DNA of 64,000 nt from Mesorhizobium sp. Z1-4 (GTDB taxonomy: Bacteria > Pseudomonadota > Alphaproteobacteria > Rhizobiales > Rhizobiaceae): positions 254,179 to 318,178 of the forward strand of contig NZ_RCIO01000002.1 in NCBI RefSeq assembly GCF_004000235.1. The letters run 5' to 3'. The first letter of the stretch is position 1. Each line of letters starts with the position of its first letter. Position numbers and translations under genes: made by a program. Below, in pieces: positions 50,019 to 63,360 of the stretch. The notes under the pieces are model-generated. The model did not search any database. It was not told the origin of the DNA and worked only from the letters and a program-made list of their open reading frames with translations.

Positions 50019-50777
50019 CTAGGTTTCGTTGGCGGCCAGCTTTTCGGCCAGGACCATGTAATTCACGTCCATATCGCGGGAGCGCGCCCAGCGGTCCGCG
50101 ATCGGATTGTAGGTTACGCCCGTGCGGTCGGTGATGGTGAGGCCGGCGCTGCCGAGCGCGCGTTCCAGTTCGTCGGGACGCACAAGCTTGTCGAATTGAT
50201 GCGTTCCGCGGGGAAGCCAGCGCAGCACGTATTCGGCGCCGAATATGGCCAGCCCCAAGGCTTTGAGGGTGCGGTTGATGGTGGCGACGAACATGATGCC
50301 GCCCGGTTTCAGCATCGCACCGCAGCGGGCAATGAAGAAATCCACGTCCGCGACGTGCTCGACCACTTCCATGTTGAGAATGATGTCGAACTTTTCGCCG
50401 TCGTCGGCGAGTTTTTCGGCGGTTTCGGCGCGGTAGTCGATCTTCACGCCGGATTCCGCCGCATGAAGCTTCGCCACCTCGATGTTCGTTTCCGAGGCGT
50501 CGGCGCCCACCACCTCGGCGCCAAGCCGCGCCATGGGTTCGCACAGAAGTCCGCCGCCACAGCCGATGTCGAGAATACGCAGGCCTTCGAGCGGTTTGAC
50601 GGCCCGCGGGTCGCGGCCGAAATGCTCCGCCGCCTTGTCGCGGATATAGGCCAGCCGGGTCGGATTGAATTTGTGCAGCGGGCGGAATTTGCCGTTAGGG
50701 TTCCACCATTCGGCGGCAAGCGCGGAGAAGCGCTCGATTTCGGCATTGTCGACCGTGGTTCGCTTTGCCTGTGCCAT
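50019..50777 (-). CDS. ubiG: Ubiquinone biosynthesis O-methyltransferase UbiG
   Basis: A 252-residue SAM methyltransferase catalysing both O-methylations in ubiquinone synthesis. The N-terminal [20 protein letters not shown] is diagnostic of UbiG. Motif I is [20 protein letters not shown] and MEVVEHV is present. The ATG at 50777 follows GAGGAGG; the frame open to 51188 is rejected as it adds a non-conserved stretch. It is divergent from lysC. Confidence 0.97.
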   Translation of the reverse strand: MAQAKRTTVDNAEIERFSALAAEWWNPNGKFRPLHKFNPTRLAYIRDKAAEHFGRDPRAVKPLEGLRILDIGCGGGLLCEPMARLGAEVVGADASETNIEVAKLHAAESGVKIDYRAETAEKLADDGEKFDIILNMEVVEHVADVDFFIARCGAMLKPGGIMFVATINRTLKALGLAIFGAEYVLRWLPRGTHQFDKLVRPDELERALGSAGLTITDRTGVTYNPIADRWARSRDMDVNYMVLAEKLAANET

Positions 50778-50997
50778 TGGGGCCTCCTCAACGCGCAACA
50801 AGTCGTGGCGGCCCGGCGAAAAGTCAAGCCTCGGCAAGGACGCAGCGCGGGCGCAGTTTGCTTGCGCTGGGCGTGGGCATTGGATATGGAAACCGCGCGC
50901 CGGCATACGGCGCATGCAAGGCCGGCCGTTCAGTGGCGTTCCGGCATAGGTATATCGTCCGGTTTCTCCGGCCCCGGCTTGAAGGCATCTGTTAACG

Positions 50998-52272
50998 ATG
51001 GCGCGCATCGTGATGAAATTCGGCGGAACGTCGGTCGCCGATCTGGACCGAATCCGCAATGTCGCGCGCCACGTCAAACGCGAGGTGGACGCCGGCAACG
51101 AAGTCGCCGTCGTGGTCTCGGCGATGTCCGGCAAAACAAATGAACTGGTCGGCTGGGCACAGCAGATGCCCAAGGTCAGCGGCGGCAATCTGCCATTCTA
51201 TGACGCGCGCGAATACGATGCGATCGTGGCTTCGGGCGAACAGGTGTCGGCCGGGCTCCTGGCAATTGCGCTTCAGTCGATGGGTGTCGATGCGCGATCC
51301 TGGCAGGGCTGGCAGATACCGATCAAGACCGACAACGCGCACGGTGCGGCCCGTATCGTTGATATCGACGCAACGACGCTGATAGAGCGTATCGCGCGCG
51401 GCCAGGTGGCCGTGGTGACCGGGTTTCAGGGAATCGGACCTGACAACAGGATCGCCACACTCGGCCGTGGCGGCTCCGACACCAGCGCCGTTGCCGTTGC
51501 CGCCGCGGTTAAGGCAGACCGTTGCGATATCTATACGGATGTCGATGGCGTCTATACGACCGACCCTCGTATCGAACCCAAGGCGCGGCGTCTGTCGAAA
51601 ATTTCGTTCGAGGAAATGCTCGAGATGGCATCGCTCGGCGCCAAGGTGCTGCAGGTGCGCTCGGTCGAGCTGGCAATGGTTCACAAGGTGCGCACTTTCG
51701 TGCGTTCCTCTTTTGACGACCCGGACGCGCCGGGCATGGGCGACCCCGACAACCCGCCGGGAACGCTTATTTGCGACGAGGATGAAATCGTGGAACAGCA
51801 AGTCGTCACCGGTATCGCCTACGCCAAGGACGAAGCCCAGATATCGCTGCGGCGCGTTGCGGACAGGCCGGGTGTCGCGGCGGGCATTTTCGGACCGCTT
51901 GCCGAGGCCGGCATCAATGTCGACATGATCGTCCAGAACATTTCCGAGGACGGTTCGCGCACCGACATGACCTTTACGGTGCCGTCTGGCGACGTGGTCA
52001 AGGCGCTCGCCGTGCTCGAGGAGAACCGCGAGGAACTGGGGTTCGACGTCATCCAGCACGAAACCGGAATGGTGAAAGTGTCGGTGATCGGCATCGGTAT
52101 GCGCAGCCATGCCGGTGTGGCCGCGACGGCCTTCAACGCGTTATCGGAGCGCGGCATCAATATCCGCGCCATCACCACCTCTGAAATCAAGATCTCGATC
52201 CTGATCGACGGCGCCTATGCGGAGCTCGCGGTGCGCGCTTTGCATTCCGTCTACGGTCTGGATAAGCAATAG
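50998..52272 (+). CDS. lysC: Aspartate kinase LysC
   Basis: A 424-residue enzyme phosphorylating aspartate at the entry to lysine, threonine and methionine synthesis. The N-terminal kinase domain has [14 protein letters not shown] and [20 protein letters not shown]. Two C-terminal ACT domains (about 265-420: [40 protein letters not shown]) carry the feedback site. Length matches the beta-type (monofunctional) aspartokinase. ptsP follows after 62 bp. Confidence 0.97.
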   Translation: MARIVMKFGGTSVADLDRIRNVARHVKREVDAGNEVAVVVSAMSGKTNELVGWAQQMPKVSGGNLPFYDAREYDAIVASGEQVSAGLLAIALQSMGVDARSWQGWQIPIKTDNAHGAARIVDIDATTLIERIARGQVAVVTGFQGIGPDNRIATLGRGGSDTSAVAVAAAVKADRCDIYTDVDGVYTTDPRIEPKARRLSKISFEEMLEMASLGAKVLQVRSVELAMVHKVRTFVRSSFDDPDAPGMGDPDNPPGTLICDEDEIVEQQVVTGIAYAKDEAQISLRRVADRPGVAAGIFGPLAEAGINVDMIVQNISEDGSRTDMTFTVPSGDVVKALAVLEENREELGFDVIQHETGMVKVSVIGIGMRSHAGVAATAFNALSERGINIRAITTSEIKISILIDGAYAELAVRALHSVYGLDKQ

Positions 52273-52334
52273 ATTCAGCTAACGGGAATCGCCGCGCCCC
52301 GGAAATGGGTCAGGGCGCTGCGGGCAGGCGTTCT

Positions 52335-54620
52335 ATGACGCAGATACGTGACATCGGCGGCGGTCCGCGCGTGCTTTTGAAGCGCCTGCGCGAATTCACT
52401 GCGGCTGCGCTGGAGCCGCAGGAGCGGCTCGACCGGATCGTGCGCGAAATCGCCCGTAACATGGTGGCCGAGGTTTGCTCGCTCTACGTTCTGCGCGCCG
52501 ACTCCATGCTCGAACTGTATGCCACCGAAGGCCTGAACCCCGGATCGGTTCACCTGGCACAGCTGCGGCTTGGCCAGGGTCTTGTGGGTACAATCGCGGC
52601 GAGCGCGCGGCCGCTCAACCTGACCGACGCGCAGCATCATCCGGCATTCGCCTACCTGCCGGAGACGGGCGAGGAGATCTATCATTCCTTTCTAGGCGTG
52701 CCGGTGCTGCGGGCAGGGCGCACGCTTGGTGTTCTGGTCGTTCAGAACAAAACCATGCGGACCTACCAGGACGACGAGATCGAGGCGCTCGAAACCACCG
52801 CGATGGTGATCGCCGAGATGATCGCGACGGGCGACCTTGCCCGGCTTTCCCGGCCGGGCATCGAACTCGACCTCGGGCGGCCGGTCAGCTTCGACGGGCT
52901 GGCGCTGAGCGATGGCGTCGGGCTCGGCCACGTTGTGCTGCACGAACCGCGCGTTGTGGTCAAAGACCTTTTTGCGGAAGACGGCGAGGCTGAAAGCGCG
53001 CGCCTCAACGAAGCGCTTGGATCGCTGCGGCTATCGATCGACGATATGCTTTCGCGCCGCGACGTCGCCTTCGAGGGCGAGCACCGCGCGGTACTCGAAG
53101 CCTACCGTATGTTCGCCAATGACCGCGGCTGGGTTCGGCGCATCGAGGAAGCGATCTCCAACGGCCTGACGGCGGAAGCTGCGGTCGAAAAGGTGCAGAG
53201 CGACATGCGCGCGCGCATGATGCACATGACAGACCCGTATCTGCGCGAACGGATGAGCGATTTCGACGATCTCGGCAACCGGCTGCTGCGCCAGCTCATG
53301 GGACGCGGACCCGAAACGCTGGCTGAAACCCTGCCGAAGGACTCCATCATCGTCGCGCGCTCCATGGGCGCGGCGGAACTGCTCGACTATCCACGCAACC
53401 GCCTGCGCGGGCTGGTGCTGGAAGACGGTGCGCCGACCAGCCATGTGGTGATCGTCGCGCGCGCGATCGGCATTGCCGTCGCCGGTCAGGCCAAGGGCGC
53501 CGTCTCCATGTCGGAGAATGGCGACGCGATCATCATCGATGGCGATGACGGGCAGGTGCATCTGCGCCCGGCACCCGATGTCGAAGCGGCCTACGCAGAG
53601 AAGGCACGGTTCCGAGCGCGCAAGCAGCAGCTCTACCGGGAGCTGCGCGAAAAGCCCTCGGTGTCCGCGGACGGTGTCAAAGTCGATCTCATGATGAATG
53701 CCGGGCTGGCGGTCGACCTGCCGCAGCTCGCGGATTCAGGAGCGGCCGGTATCGGGCTCTTCCGGACCGAACTGCAGTTCATGGTCGCTGCGCGGTTTCC
53801 GCGGGCCGAGGAACAGGAGCAGCTCTACCGCGAAGTGCTGCAGGCGGCGGGAGACAGGCCGGTCACCTTCCGCACCATCGATATTGGCGGCGACAAGGTG
53901 CTTCCCTACTTCAAGGAAGCGGTGCACGAGGAAAACCCAGCGCTTGGCTGGCGTGCGATCCGGTTGACGCTCGACAAACCGACGCTGCTCAGAACTCAGA
54001 TACGGGCGTTGCTGAGAGCCGCGGGCGGGCGAGAGCTGCGCATCATGCTGCCAATGGTGACCGAGATTTCAGAGATCCGTAAAACCCGGGCGATCATCGA
54101 CCGCGAGGTGCAGCATCTGTCACGCTTTGCGCATCTGCTGCCGACGCGCATCAAGCTCGGCGCGATGATCGAGGTGCCGTCGTTGCTGTGGCAGCTCAAC
54201 GAACTGATGCGGGCGGTGGACTTCGTGTCTGTCGGCTCCAACGATCTGTTCCAGTTCGTGACCGCGAGCGATCGCGGCAACACGCGGCTTTCGTCCCGGT
54301 TCAATCCGCTTTCGGTGCCCTTCTTGCGGGTTTTGAAACAGATCGCGGATGCGGGCTTCGCCAACGACACGCCAGTGACGCTGTGCGGCGAGCTTGCCGG
54401 CAGGCCGCTCTCGGCTATGGCGCTGTTCGGCGTCGGCTACCGTTCGATCTCCATGGCGCCGGCAGCGATCGGGCCGGTGAAAGCGATGTTGCGCGAACTG
54501 CCCGTGGGCGCACTTGTCGACCATATGAAAAAGGCCATGAACGGTATGGGTGCCGAAGACGACATGGCTGCAATGTTGATAAAATTTGCCGCTGACCACG
54601 GCATCGAGCTTGATCAGTAA
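52335..54620 (+). CDS. ptsP: Phosphoenolpyruvate-protein phosphotransferase PtsP (EI-Ntr)
   Basis: A 761-residue enzyme. An N-terminal GAF domain (about 20-165) is followed by the EI core. The phosphorylated His370 lies in [17 protein letters not shown] and Cys684 in [11 protein letters not shown]. It passes phosphate from PEP to NPr and EIIA-Ntr in the nitrogen PTS, controlling potassium and nitrogen responses. ATG at 52335 chosen; a GTG/ATG at 52305 would add ten residues. prfA follows 11 bp later. Confidence 0.96.
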   Translation: MTQIRDIGGGPRVLLKRLREFTAAALEPQERLDRIVREIARNMVAEVCSLYVLRADSMLELYATEGLNPGSVHLAQLRLGQGLVGTIAASARPLNLTDAQHHPAFAYLPETGEEIYHSFLGVPVLRAGRTLGVLVVQNKTMRTYQDDEIEALETTAMVIAEMIATGDLARLSRPGIELDLGRPVSFDGLALSDGVGLGHVVLHEPRVVVKDLFAEDGEAESARLNEALGSLRLSIDDMLSRRDVAFEGEHRAVLEAYRMFANDRGWVRRIEEAISNGLTAEAAVEKVQSDMRARMMHMTDPYLRERMSDFDDLGNRLLRQLMGRGPETLAETLPKDSIIVARSMGAAELLDYPRNRLRGLVLEDGAPTSHVVIVARAIGIAVAGQAKGAVSMSENGDAIIIDGDDGQVHLRPAPDVEAAYAEKARFRARKQQLYRELREKPSVSADGVKVDLMMNAGLAVDLPQLADSGAAGIGLFRTELQFMVAARFPRAEEQEQLYREVLQAAGDRPVTFRTIDIGGDKVLPYFKEAVHEENPALGWRAIRLTLDKPTLLRTQIRALLRAAGGRELRIMLPMVTEISEIRKTRAIIDREVQHLSRFAHLLPTRIKLGAMIEVPSLLWQLNELMRAVDFVSVGSNDLFQFVTASDRGNTRLSSRFNPLSVPFLRVLKQIADAGFANDTPVTLCGELAGRPLSAMALFGVGYRSISMAPAAIGPVKAMLRELPVGALVDHMKKAMNGMGAEDDMAAMLIKFAADHGIELDQ

Positions 54621-54631
54621 GGGGCTCCGCC

Positions 54632-55705
54632 GTGATTGAACTGCCTGCCGAGCGCATGGACCAGGTGCTGAAGCGTTTCGAGATGCTCGAGGCGCGCATG
54701 GCGGCCGGGCCCGAACCGGAAGAGTATGTGAAGCTGGCGTCCGAATATGCCGACCTGCAGGAAATGGCGGGCAAGATCAGAGAGCTGCGCGACGCCGAAA
54801 AGGAACTGGCCGACCTTGAGGGGCTGATCAGCGAGGCTGGCACCGACGCAGAAATGCGCGATCTGGCCGAGGCGGACCTGGAAGCGGTGAGCGAGAAACT
54901 GGAAGCGCTGCGCCAGGAGATCCAGATACTGCTTCTGCCGCGCGACGCGGCCGACGAAAAAAGCGCGATATTGGAAATCCGCGCCGGCACGGGCGGCGAC
55001 GAGGCAGCACTCTTCGCCGGCGACCTGTTTCGTATGTATGAGCGCTACGCGTCCTCGCAGGGCTGGAAGATCGAGGTCGTTTCGGCCAGCGAAGGCGAGG
55101 TGGGCGGCTACAAGGAGATCATCGCCAGCGTGTCGGGCAAGGGCGTGTTCGCCAAGCTCAAGTTCGAATCCGGCGTGCACCGTGTGCAGCGCGTTCCGGA
55201 GACGGAGGCTGGCGGGCGTATCCATACGTCGGCTGCGACGGTCGCCGTGCTGCCGGAAGCAGAAGATGTCGACATCGAAATCCGCAACGAGGATATCCGC
55301 ATCGATACGATGCGCGCCTCGGGTGCCGGCGGCCAGCATGTGAACACGACGGACTCCGCCGTTCGCATCACGCACCTGCCAACCGGCATCATGGTGGTAT
55401 CGGCGGAAAAGTCACAGCATCAGAATCGGGCGCGGGCGATGCAGATCCTGCGGGCGCGGCTGTTCGATATGGAGCGCACAAAGGCGGACGACGAGCGCTC
55501 GGAGGCGCGGCGGCTGCAGGTCGGGTCCGGCGATCGCTCGGAGCGCATCCGCACCTACAACTTTCCGCAGGGGCGGCTCACCGACCATCGCATCAATCTG
55601 ACGCTCTACAAGCTCGACCGCGTGATGCTGGGTGAGCTGGACGAGGTGATCGACGCTCTGATTGCAGATCATCAGACCAAACTTCTGGCGACGATGGATG
55701 GGTAA
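54632..55705 (+). CDS. prfA: Peptide chain release factor 1 PrfA
   Basis: A 357-residue class I release factor reading UAA and UAG. It starts at GTG. The GGQ motif lies at residues 233-235 in [17 protein letters not shown]; the Gln is the N5-methylation target of PrmC, encoded next. Stop-codon recognition motif region is conserved in the helical part. The prmC ATG overlaps the last codons. Confidence 0.97.
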   Translation: MIELPAERMDQVLKRFEMLEARMAAGPEPEEYVKLASEYADLQEMAGKIRELRDAEKELADLEGLISEAGTDAEMRDLAEADLEAVSEKLEALRQEIQILLLPRDAADEKSAILEIRAGTGGDEAALFAGDLFRMYERYASSQGWKIEVVSASEGEVGGYKEIIASVSGKGVFAKLKFESGVHRVQRVPETEAGGRIHTSAATVAVLPEAEDVDIEIRNEDIRIDTMRASGAGGQHVNTTDSAVRITHLPTGIMVVSAEKSQHQNRARAMQILRARLFDMERTKADDERSEARRLQVGSGDRSERIRTYNFPQGRLTDHRINLTLYKLDRVMLGELDEVIDALIADHQTKLLATMDG

Positions 55706-56570
55706 GACCGTGATTGGCCCGGCGGCGGGTGTGCTCGCCCGGCGGATCGCGGAGCAATTACGGGCGGCCGGCATCGAAAACGCGGCGCAGGATGCGCGCG
55801 TCCTGGTCGCGCATTTTGCCGGCGTCACACTGACGGAGCTTGTCGCGGGCGCAGACCGCTCAATCGACGCCGTGACCGCCGAGCACGTGCTGGCGGCAGC
55901 GGAGCGGGCGGCGGCGGGCGAACCGCTGTTTCGTATTCTGGGCCGGCGGGCGTTCTACCGCGTAGAGCTTGAACTCACCCCTGAAACGCTCGACCCGCGC
56001 CCCGATACGGAAATCCTTGTCGACCGAATCATACCGCATGCGCGGCGAATCACGGCCAGCTGTGGCAGCTGCAACCTTCTCGATCTCGGCACCGGAACGG
56101 GCGCGATCGCGCTGGCGGTACTGAAAGAGGTCGACGGCGCGACAGCCCTGGGTGTGGATATCTCGGCCGGGGCAGTTGAAGCAGCGAACGCCAATGCCTG
56201 TTCAAACGGGCTGGAAAAGCGGTTTCGGGCCGTGGTTTCAGACTGGTTTTCCGACGTAAACGAAATATTTCATATCATCGTCTCAAATCCTCCCTACATA
56301 AGTGCTTCGGAATATGCGTCGCTGCCGGAGAATGTCCGGCATTTCGACCCGAAATCAGCGCTTTTGGGCGGGGTTGACGGGTTGGCGGCCTACCGCTCGA
56401 TTGCGGCCTCCGCAGCCGGCTATCTGCATGCCGAGGGTCTGGTCGGGGTCGAGATCGGATACAGCCAGCACGAGGCCGTGTGCGATGTGTTCGAGCAGCA
56501 TGGCTTCAGGCATTTCGAAAGCGCGTCGGATCTCGCAGGACACGACAGAGTGCTGCTGTTCAGGCGCTAG
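55698..56570 (+). CDS. prmC: Release factor glutamine N5-methyltransferase PrmC
   Basis: A 290-residue methyltransferase that modifies the GGQ glutamine of PrfA. The catalytic NPPY is at residues 197-200 ([17 protein letters not shown]) and SAM-binding motif [20 protein letters not shown] is near residue 130. Start at 55698 overlaps the prfA stop; an upstream start (55662) or GTG at 55710 are alternatives. Confidence 0.96.
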   Translation: MGKTVIGPAAGVLARRIAEQLRAAGIENAAQDARVLVAHFAGVTLTELVAGADRSIDAVTAEHVLAAAERAAAGEPLFRILGRRAFYRVELELTPETLDPRPDTEILVDRIIPHARRITASCGSCNLLDLGTGTGAIALAVLKEVDGATALGVDISAGAVEAANANACSNGLEKRFRAVVSDWFSDVNEIFHIIVSNPPYISASEYASLPENVRHFDPKSALLGGVDGLAAYRSIAASAAGYLHAEGLVGVEIGYSQHEAVCDVFEQHGFRHFESASDLAGHDRVLLFRR

Positions 56571-56870
56571 GGCGGCGGATTGACGCGGCGCAAAAAAAAC
56601 TTGGCAATCAGGAGGATTGTGGTTAGGTTCCGGCTACCGGATGAGACGAAGCAGGCAGTGCTGTTTTCAATTCCGTGCTCCGAAAAACAAGCTGCCTTGA
56701 GCGTGAACAGCGCCACGGGCTCCGTGCGGGGTTTCCGGGAATGTGATTGAACCTAGCAAGGTTTATTTGGGCGGTCGCGCGACGCGCGCTTGATCGCCGT
56801 GGGTGGAAAGCGGGCAAGCCGGATCGGTGACCGCAAGGAATTATCGCAACTTACCTCAGATGGAATACGA
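56571..56870 (+). other. Structured gene-free region upstream of the DUF4167 gene
   Basis: This 300-bp gap has no convincing ORF. It holds several stems: TCCGG-CTA-CCGGA (56629-56641), a longer stem pairing GGCAG/TGTTTT (56654-56667) with AAAACA/CTGCC (56684-56696), and AACCT-AGCA-AGGTT followed by TATTT (56750-56763). A CTTGGC -35-like element at 56600-56605 precedes them. This suggests an sRNA or long structured 5' UTR. Rhizobial sRNA families are known in similar locations, but identity was not established. Confidence 0.45.
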
Positions 56871-57551
56871 ATGAGGCCACAACAGCAGAACCGGCGCATG
56901 CGCGGCCGCGGCAATAACAACAACAACAACCGCAAAGGCCCGAATCCACTGACCCGCAGCTATGAAAGCAACGGGCCGGACGTGAAGATCAGGGGTACCG
57001 CACAGCAGGTCGCAGAGAAATACGCCGCTCTGGCGCGTGATGCGCAGAGTTCGGGCGACCGGGTGATGGCTGAGAACTATCTTCAGCACGCCGAACATTA
57101 CAATCGCATCATCGCTACGGCTCAGGCCGCGCAGGCTGCAGCGCAGCAGCAGCGCGAGTCGCAGGATGGCGACGACGATGACGACAACAATGAGCGCGAT
57201 GACCGCGGCGGCCGCCGCAACGACCGCGACCGCGACCGCGACAGCGCCCAGGCCAGCGAACAGCGAAACGAGCAGCCGAATGGCTCAGGTCCGCAGCCGG
57301 TGATCGAAGGCGTGCCCGCCGAAGTCGCCCATTCGCAGGGTGAACTGAGCGGAACGCAGAGCAAGCAGTCCGACCAGGACGACAGCCAGCACATGAATGG
57401 CAAGAACGGCTCGGCTGAGGCGAATGCGGAAGACGAGCAACCGCGCAAGCGTACAAGACGGCCGCGCAAGCCGCGCGTGGAGGCTGCTCCGACGGCAGAC
57501 GATGGCGGCAGCGAAGGCGCCGAAGCCGGTCAGTCGGAGGCCGTCAACTAA
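56871..57551 (+). CDS. DUF4167 family RNA-binding-like protein
   Basis: A 226-residue protein. The N-terminus is basic and Asn-rich (RRMRGRGNNNNNNRKGPNP), then a short conserved helical core (about 30-80: ESNGPDVKIRGTAQQVAEKY, MAENYLQHAEHYNRI) that defines DUF4167. The rest is disordered, with Asp/Asn/Arg runs (DDDDDNNERDDRGGRRNDRD). Conserved in Rhizobiales between prmC and clpB; nucleic-acid binding is inferred from composition. ATG at 56871 fits the family N-terminus. Confidence 0.88.
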   Translation: MRPQQQNRRMRGRGNNNNNNRKGPNPLTRSYESNGPDVKIRGTAQQVAEKYAALARDAQSSGDRVMAENYLQHAEHYNRIIATAQAAQAAAQQQRESQDGDDDDDNNERDDRGGRRNDRDRDRDSAQASEQRNEQPNGSGPQPVIEGVPAEVAHSQGELSGTQSKQSDQDDSQHMNGKNGSAEANAEDEQPRKRTRRPRKPRVEAAPTADDGGSEGAEAGQSEAVN

Positions 57552-57575
57552 GCGGCAAGAAACCGGGTTCAGAAT

Positions 57576-57603
57576 AAAGGCGAGGCTTCGGCCTCGCCTT
57601 TTT
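57576..57603 (+). terminator. Rho-independent terminator with TTCG loop
   Basis: AAAGGCGAGGC-TTCG-GCCTCGCCTTTTT: an 11-bp perfect stem with a UUCG tetraloop and a T run. It ends the DUF4167 transcript, just before the clpB promoter. Confidence 0.92.
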
Positions 57604-57621
57604 CGTTTGGCAGGTCGGCGC

Positions 57622-57650
57622 CTTGAGCAAATCGCCCGCGATACCCATAT
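57622..57650 (+). promoter_or_regulatory. RpoH (heat-shock) type promoter upstream of clpB
   Basis: CTTG (57622-57625, extended to CTTGAG) and CCCATAT (57644-57650) are 18 nt apart, the same spacing as the ftsH site. The match to the sigma-32 consensus is close. Predicted start near 57658 gives an 85-nt leader. clpB is a classical RpoH target. Confidence 0.65.
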
Positions 57651-57743
57651 CCATCGCAAGTTGGGCCTGCCACGCGCTGGGGGTCCGTCATCACAAACTG
57701 ATCCGGTGCCTGTTGCAGGGCCGGTGAGGCAAGGAAGACGCTT

Positions 57744-60359
<2,616 letters not shown>

Positions 60360-60365
60360 GGCGAA

Positions 60366-60390
60366 CCGGCCGCTCTCAATGAGCGGCCGG
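60366..60390 (+). terminator. GC hairpin after clpB
   Basis: A perfect 10-bp stem, CCGGCCGCTC with GAGCGGCCGG, around TCAAT. There is no T run, so it may act as a stability element or Rho-assisted terminator. Confidence 0.6.
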
Positions 60391-60440
60391 ACATACCCTG
60401 AAATATTGAAATGCCGCCGCGACTCACGGCTAGAAGGGAC

Positions 60441-61361
60441 ATGTCCGCTTCTTCCGAGCGCTTCGCCAGGGCGCAAGTCAGAATCGCGCAGGCTTGTGCC
60501 ACCATCGAGCGCGACATCACGGCGAACCACCGTATCCGCGATCTCGCCCGGGCGGCCGGAATGGCGCCGCATCATTTCCAGAGACGCTTTGCAGCGATGA
60601 CAGGCGAAACCGTTGCCGGCTACCTGCGCAGCAGGCGGCTCGAACGGGCAGCCATACTGCTTTGCCAATCCGATTCGCGCATAATCGATATTGCGCTCGA
60701 TTGCGGTTTTGAAACCCACGCGGCGCTGACACGTGCATTCAAGGCGCATTTCGGCATCAGCCCAGCAGTGCTGCGGCGCGACGGACTTGATGCACAAAAG
60801 CAAGGCGCGCAGCCGCGCTCATTTCTGAAACCGGTCGAATCGAACTCGCTGGAAGTGGCCTGCGATGTCGTCGATATGCCAGCGCAATGGCTTTGCTGGC
60901 GCCGCGCCACCGGAATGGTGGATGGCCGCTATTTTCCGGACATGGACACAACGCAGGCGGCATTTGCAGCGCTTGAAGACGAGCTCGGCGATCTGGCTGC
61001 CACATTTGCGTCAGGCTACCCGCAGGGGCCCTCGGGGTTCGATGACCAGGGGGCCGTCGCATATTTCGGGGCGCTGATGGATGAGAAACGGAAACTCGAC
61101 TGGGCCGAAGGCTGGACCCCGATCGAAGCCGGTTCCTATGCCGTTTTCGGGCATCACGGACCGCTGACAACCCTGCATCTGACCTGGCACAGGGCGGCGC
61201 GGGTCGGGCTCGGCCGCCTCGGACTGGCATTGCGGCCGGGCTGGATGGTGGAAACCTATCTGACCTCGCTGGCAGAACCGGCGGAGGGGCGGCTCAGCGC
61301 TCTCATTCATCTGCCAGTCGAGAAAAAGCACGTTCGGGAAAGCGCGGCATCTTCCCGATGA
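60441..61361 (+). CDS. AraC family regulator with GyrI-like C-terminal domain
   Basis: A 306-residue regulator. Unusually the AraC helix-turn-helix pair is N-terminal (about 15-115: RIRDLARAAGMAPHHFQRRF; IIDIALDCGFETHAALTRAF). The C-terminal half is a GyrI/SbmC-like small-molecule domain (about 140-300, for example YFGALMDEKRKLDWAEGW). This is the Rob/SoxS-plus-GyrI layout that senses drugs. ATG 60441 with AGAAGG; ATG 60411 is possible. The amidase gene follows 36 bp later and may be its target. Confidence 0.88.
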   Translation: MSASSERFARAQVRIAQACATIERDITANHRIRDLARAAGMAPHHFQRRFAAMTGETVAGYLRSRRLERAAILLCQSDSRIIDIALDCGFETHAALTRAFKAHFGISPAVLRRDGLDAQKQGAQPRSFLKPVESNSLEVACDVVDMPAQWLCWRRATGMVDGRYFPDMDTTQAAFAALEDELGDLAATFASGYPQGPSGFDDQGAVAYFGALMDEKRKLDWAEGWTPIEAGSYAVFGHHGPLTTLHLTWHRAARVGLGRLGLALRPGWMVETYLTSLAEPAEGRLSALIHLPVEKKHVRESAASSR

Positions 61362-61397
61362 CTATGCCTTCGGCGACAAACAACGCCGGAGAAAGCC

Positions 61398-62789
61398 GTG
61401 ACCGCCAATCAGCCTGAAATCCTGTCGAGACCGCTTCGCGATCTCGCAGCCAGCCTCGCCGATGCCGATGAGCGCACGGCGCTTTTCCAAGCACTGCGCA
61501 CACGGCGCGACACGCTGGAGCCCAAGATCAACGCGTTCGAACTGCGCAATGAAGACGTACCCGATCATGTGTCCGGCCCGCTCAACGGACTGCCGATAAC
61601 GGTCAAGGACCAGATCGCGGTGGCCGGGCTGGTTTGCACATCCGGCCTCGACCGGCCGGGCAACAAACCCGACCTCACCAGTGCAAAGATCGTTACCCGC
61701 TTTCAGGAAAGGGGAGCGGCGGTGACGGGCAAGACCGCGCTTCCGCCGCATGCGATGGACTTTCAAACCTACAACCGGCGGCGGGGCCGAACGAACAACC
61801 CGCATGACCTGAGCTTCACTGCCGGCGGGAGTTCGGGCGGCGGTGCGGCAGCCGTTGCGTCGGGCATGTCGGTACTCGACCTGGGTGCTGACCTCTCAGG
61901 TTCGCTGCGGGTGCCTGCCGCGTGGTGTGGGGTGGCATCGCTCACGCCGGGCGAGGGGGCGTGGCCGGCGGAGGGGATGCTTTCGGGCGGCCGCCATCTT
62001 GAACATTTCGCCCGCGTGGGGCCGATTGCCAGAAACGCGGCAGACCTCGCCTTCGCCTGGGATTGCGTCAGCGGCGCTTCGCGTGGCGCCCGGGATGGCG
62101 GCGGGCGGGATCGTGTCCGCATCTGGATGCCCGATGCGGCGTCGCCATGCGACGCGCCAACGGTTGCCGCCTGGCTGGCGCTGCCGGACCGGATCGCGGA
62201 TGCCGGGGTTGCCTGTTCACGCGATCCGCTTGGGAGCCTGTTCGAACCGGAACGCTACCGCCTGTTCGGCGAGATCATGGGGTATGAAACCGGGGCGTTC
62301 ATTCCGCCGCCGGTGCGGTGGCTGATGCGCCGCGACAAGGGGCCGGCGCGAAAGTCTCCCGGGTTTCTTGCGCATGTTCACGCCGGGTATCGCCGAGACA
62401 AGCGCCGCCACGCCGACAATCTAGCCGCCATGGCGGCGGTTCGGAACGATGCGCTGTCGCTGCTGGATGGCGTCGACGCGCTGGTGCTGCCGGTTACCGG
62501 CATTTGCGCTTTCCGCCACATCGAACCGAGCTCGGACCGGACCGGGGTACGCGACTACGACACCTGGTTCGACACCGGTGCGGGAAGGCTCGGGTATTTC
62601 GATGCGCTGACACGGTTCACGGTGCCGACAGGCCTGCTTGGCTGGCCGGTTGTCACCCTGCCGGTCGCGCGTGACCCAAACGGGCTTCCGATCGGCGCGC
62701 AGTTTGTCGGAAGACCCGGCGGAGAGCAGGCATTGCTGGAGCTGTGTGCCAAGCTCGAAAGCCGGCTCAGCTGGTGTGCCGCTCGCTGA
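61398..62789 (+). CDS. Amidase signature family hydrolase
   Basis: A 463-residue enzyme starting at GTG. The Ser-cisSer-Lys triad is present: Lys70 (GLPITVKDQ), Ser145/146 in AGGSSGGGAAAVASG and Ser169 in DLSGSLRVPAAW. The substrate is unknown; the second glycine before Ser169 is usual, while the preceding residue is Ser rather than Gly. A GatA role is unlikely, as gatBC are not adjacent and the sequence is divergent. It may form an operon with the AraC-type regulator upstream. Confidence 0.88.
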   Translation: MTANQPEILSRPLRDLAASLADADERTALFQALRTRRDTLEPKINAFELRNEDVPDHVSGPLNGLPITVKDQIAVAGLVCTSGLDRPGNKPDLTSAKIVTRFQERGAAVTGKTALPPHAMDFQTYNRRRGRTNNPHDLSFTAGGSSGGGAAAVASGMSVLDLGADLSGSLRVPAAWCGVASLTPGEGAWPAEGMLSGGRHLEHFARVGPIARNAADLAFAWDCVSGASRGARDGGGRDRVRIWMPDAASPCDAPTVAAWLALPDRIADAGVACSRDPLGSLFEPERYRLFGEIMGYETGAFIPPPVRWLMRRDKGPARKSPGFLAHVHAGYRRDKRRHADNLAAMAAVRNDALSLLDGVDALVLPVTGICAFRHIEPSSDRTGVRDYDTWFDTGAGRLGYFDALTRFTVPTGLLGWPVVTLPVARDPNGLPIGAQFVGRPGGEQALLELCAKLESRLSWCAAR

Positions 62790-62872
62790 AACGGCTGCCG
62801 GCATTCGCGCGATGCGGAGGGGCTTGTGCCGGGCCCTGCCCGTGGCGATAGTCCGCCGGAACGGAGGTTCCG

Positions 62873-63232
62873 GTGATACTCGAGGAATATAACAGCTTCT
62901 GTGCCTCGCTTCCGCACACATCTCACGTCGTGCAGTGGGGCGGGGCTCATGTCTGGAAAGTCGGCGGCAAGGTGTTTGCCATCGGCGGCTGGAACGATGG
63001 CGCGTGGCTGAATGTCACTTTCAAGGTGTCCGATCTCGGCTACGACATCCTGAAGGAGCAACCGGGACTGCGGCCGGCGCCATACCTCGCCTCACGCGGT
63101 ATGAAGTGGATCCAGCGCACCGGTCCGGAGAGCATGAATGACGATGCGCTGAAGGACTATCTGCGCGAAAGCCACCGTATCGTCGGCTCGGGCCTGCCGA
63201 AAAAGAAACGTGCCGAGCTCGGGCTGGATTGA
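62873..63232 (+). CDS. MmcQ/YjbR family DNA-binding-like protein
   Basis: A 119-residue protein starting at GTG. The YjbR pattern is visible: SLPHTSHVVQWGGAHVWKVG (substrate-free core strand), GKVFAIGGW, and late MKWIQRTGPESMNDDALKDY with helical end. The CyaY-like fold is thought to bind DNA; function unknown. The start follows ACGGAGGT. Confidence 0.9.
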   Translation: MILEEYNSFCASLPHTSHVVQWGGAHVWKVGGKVFAIGGWNDGAWLNVTFKVSDLGYDILKEQPGLRPAPYLASRGMKWIQRTGPESMNDDALKDYLRESHRIVGSGLPKKKRAELGLD

Positions 63233-63360
63233 CCTGGCGCAAAGCCGCCGCTTTTTCCGCCTGGTGCCATCTTCATGTCCCGTTCATGCGCGATGCGGAT
63301 GATGAAAAGCAGCGAATCGTGCGGGACTTGACCCGCGAGCTGCACCGAAAGAGGACGCGC

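Noticed and set aside
57150-57260. Possible CRISPR-like or tandem repeat in the DUF4167 gene
   Set aside because: Short GAC/CGC codon runs code for Asp/Arg-rich disorder; there are no spacers of regular length.
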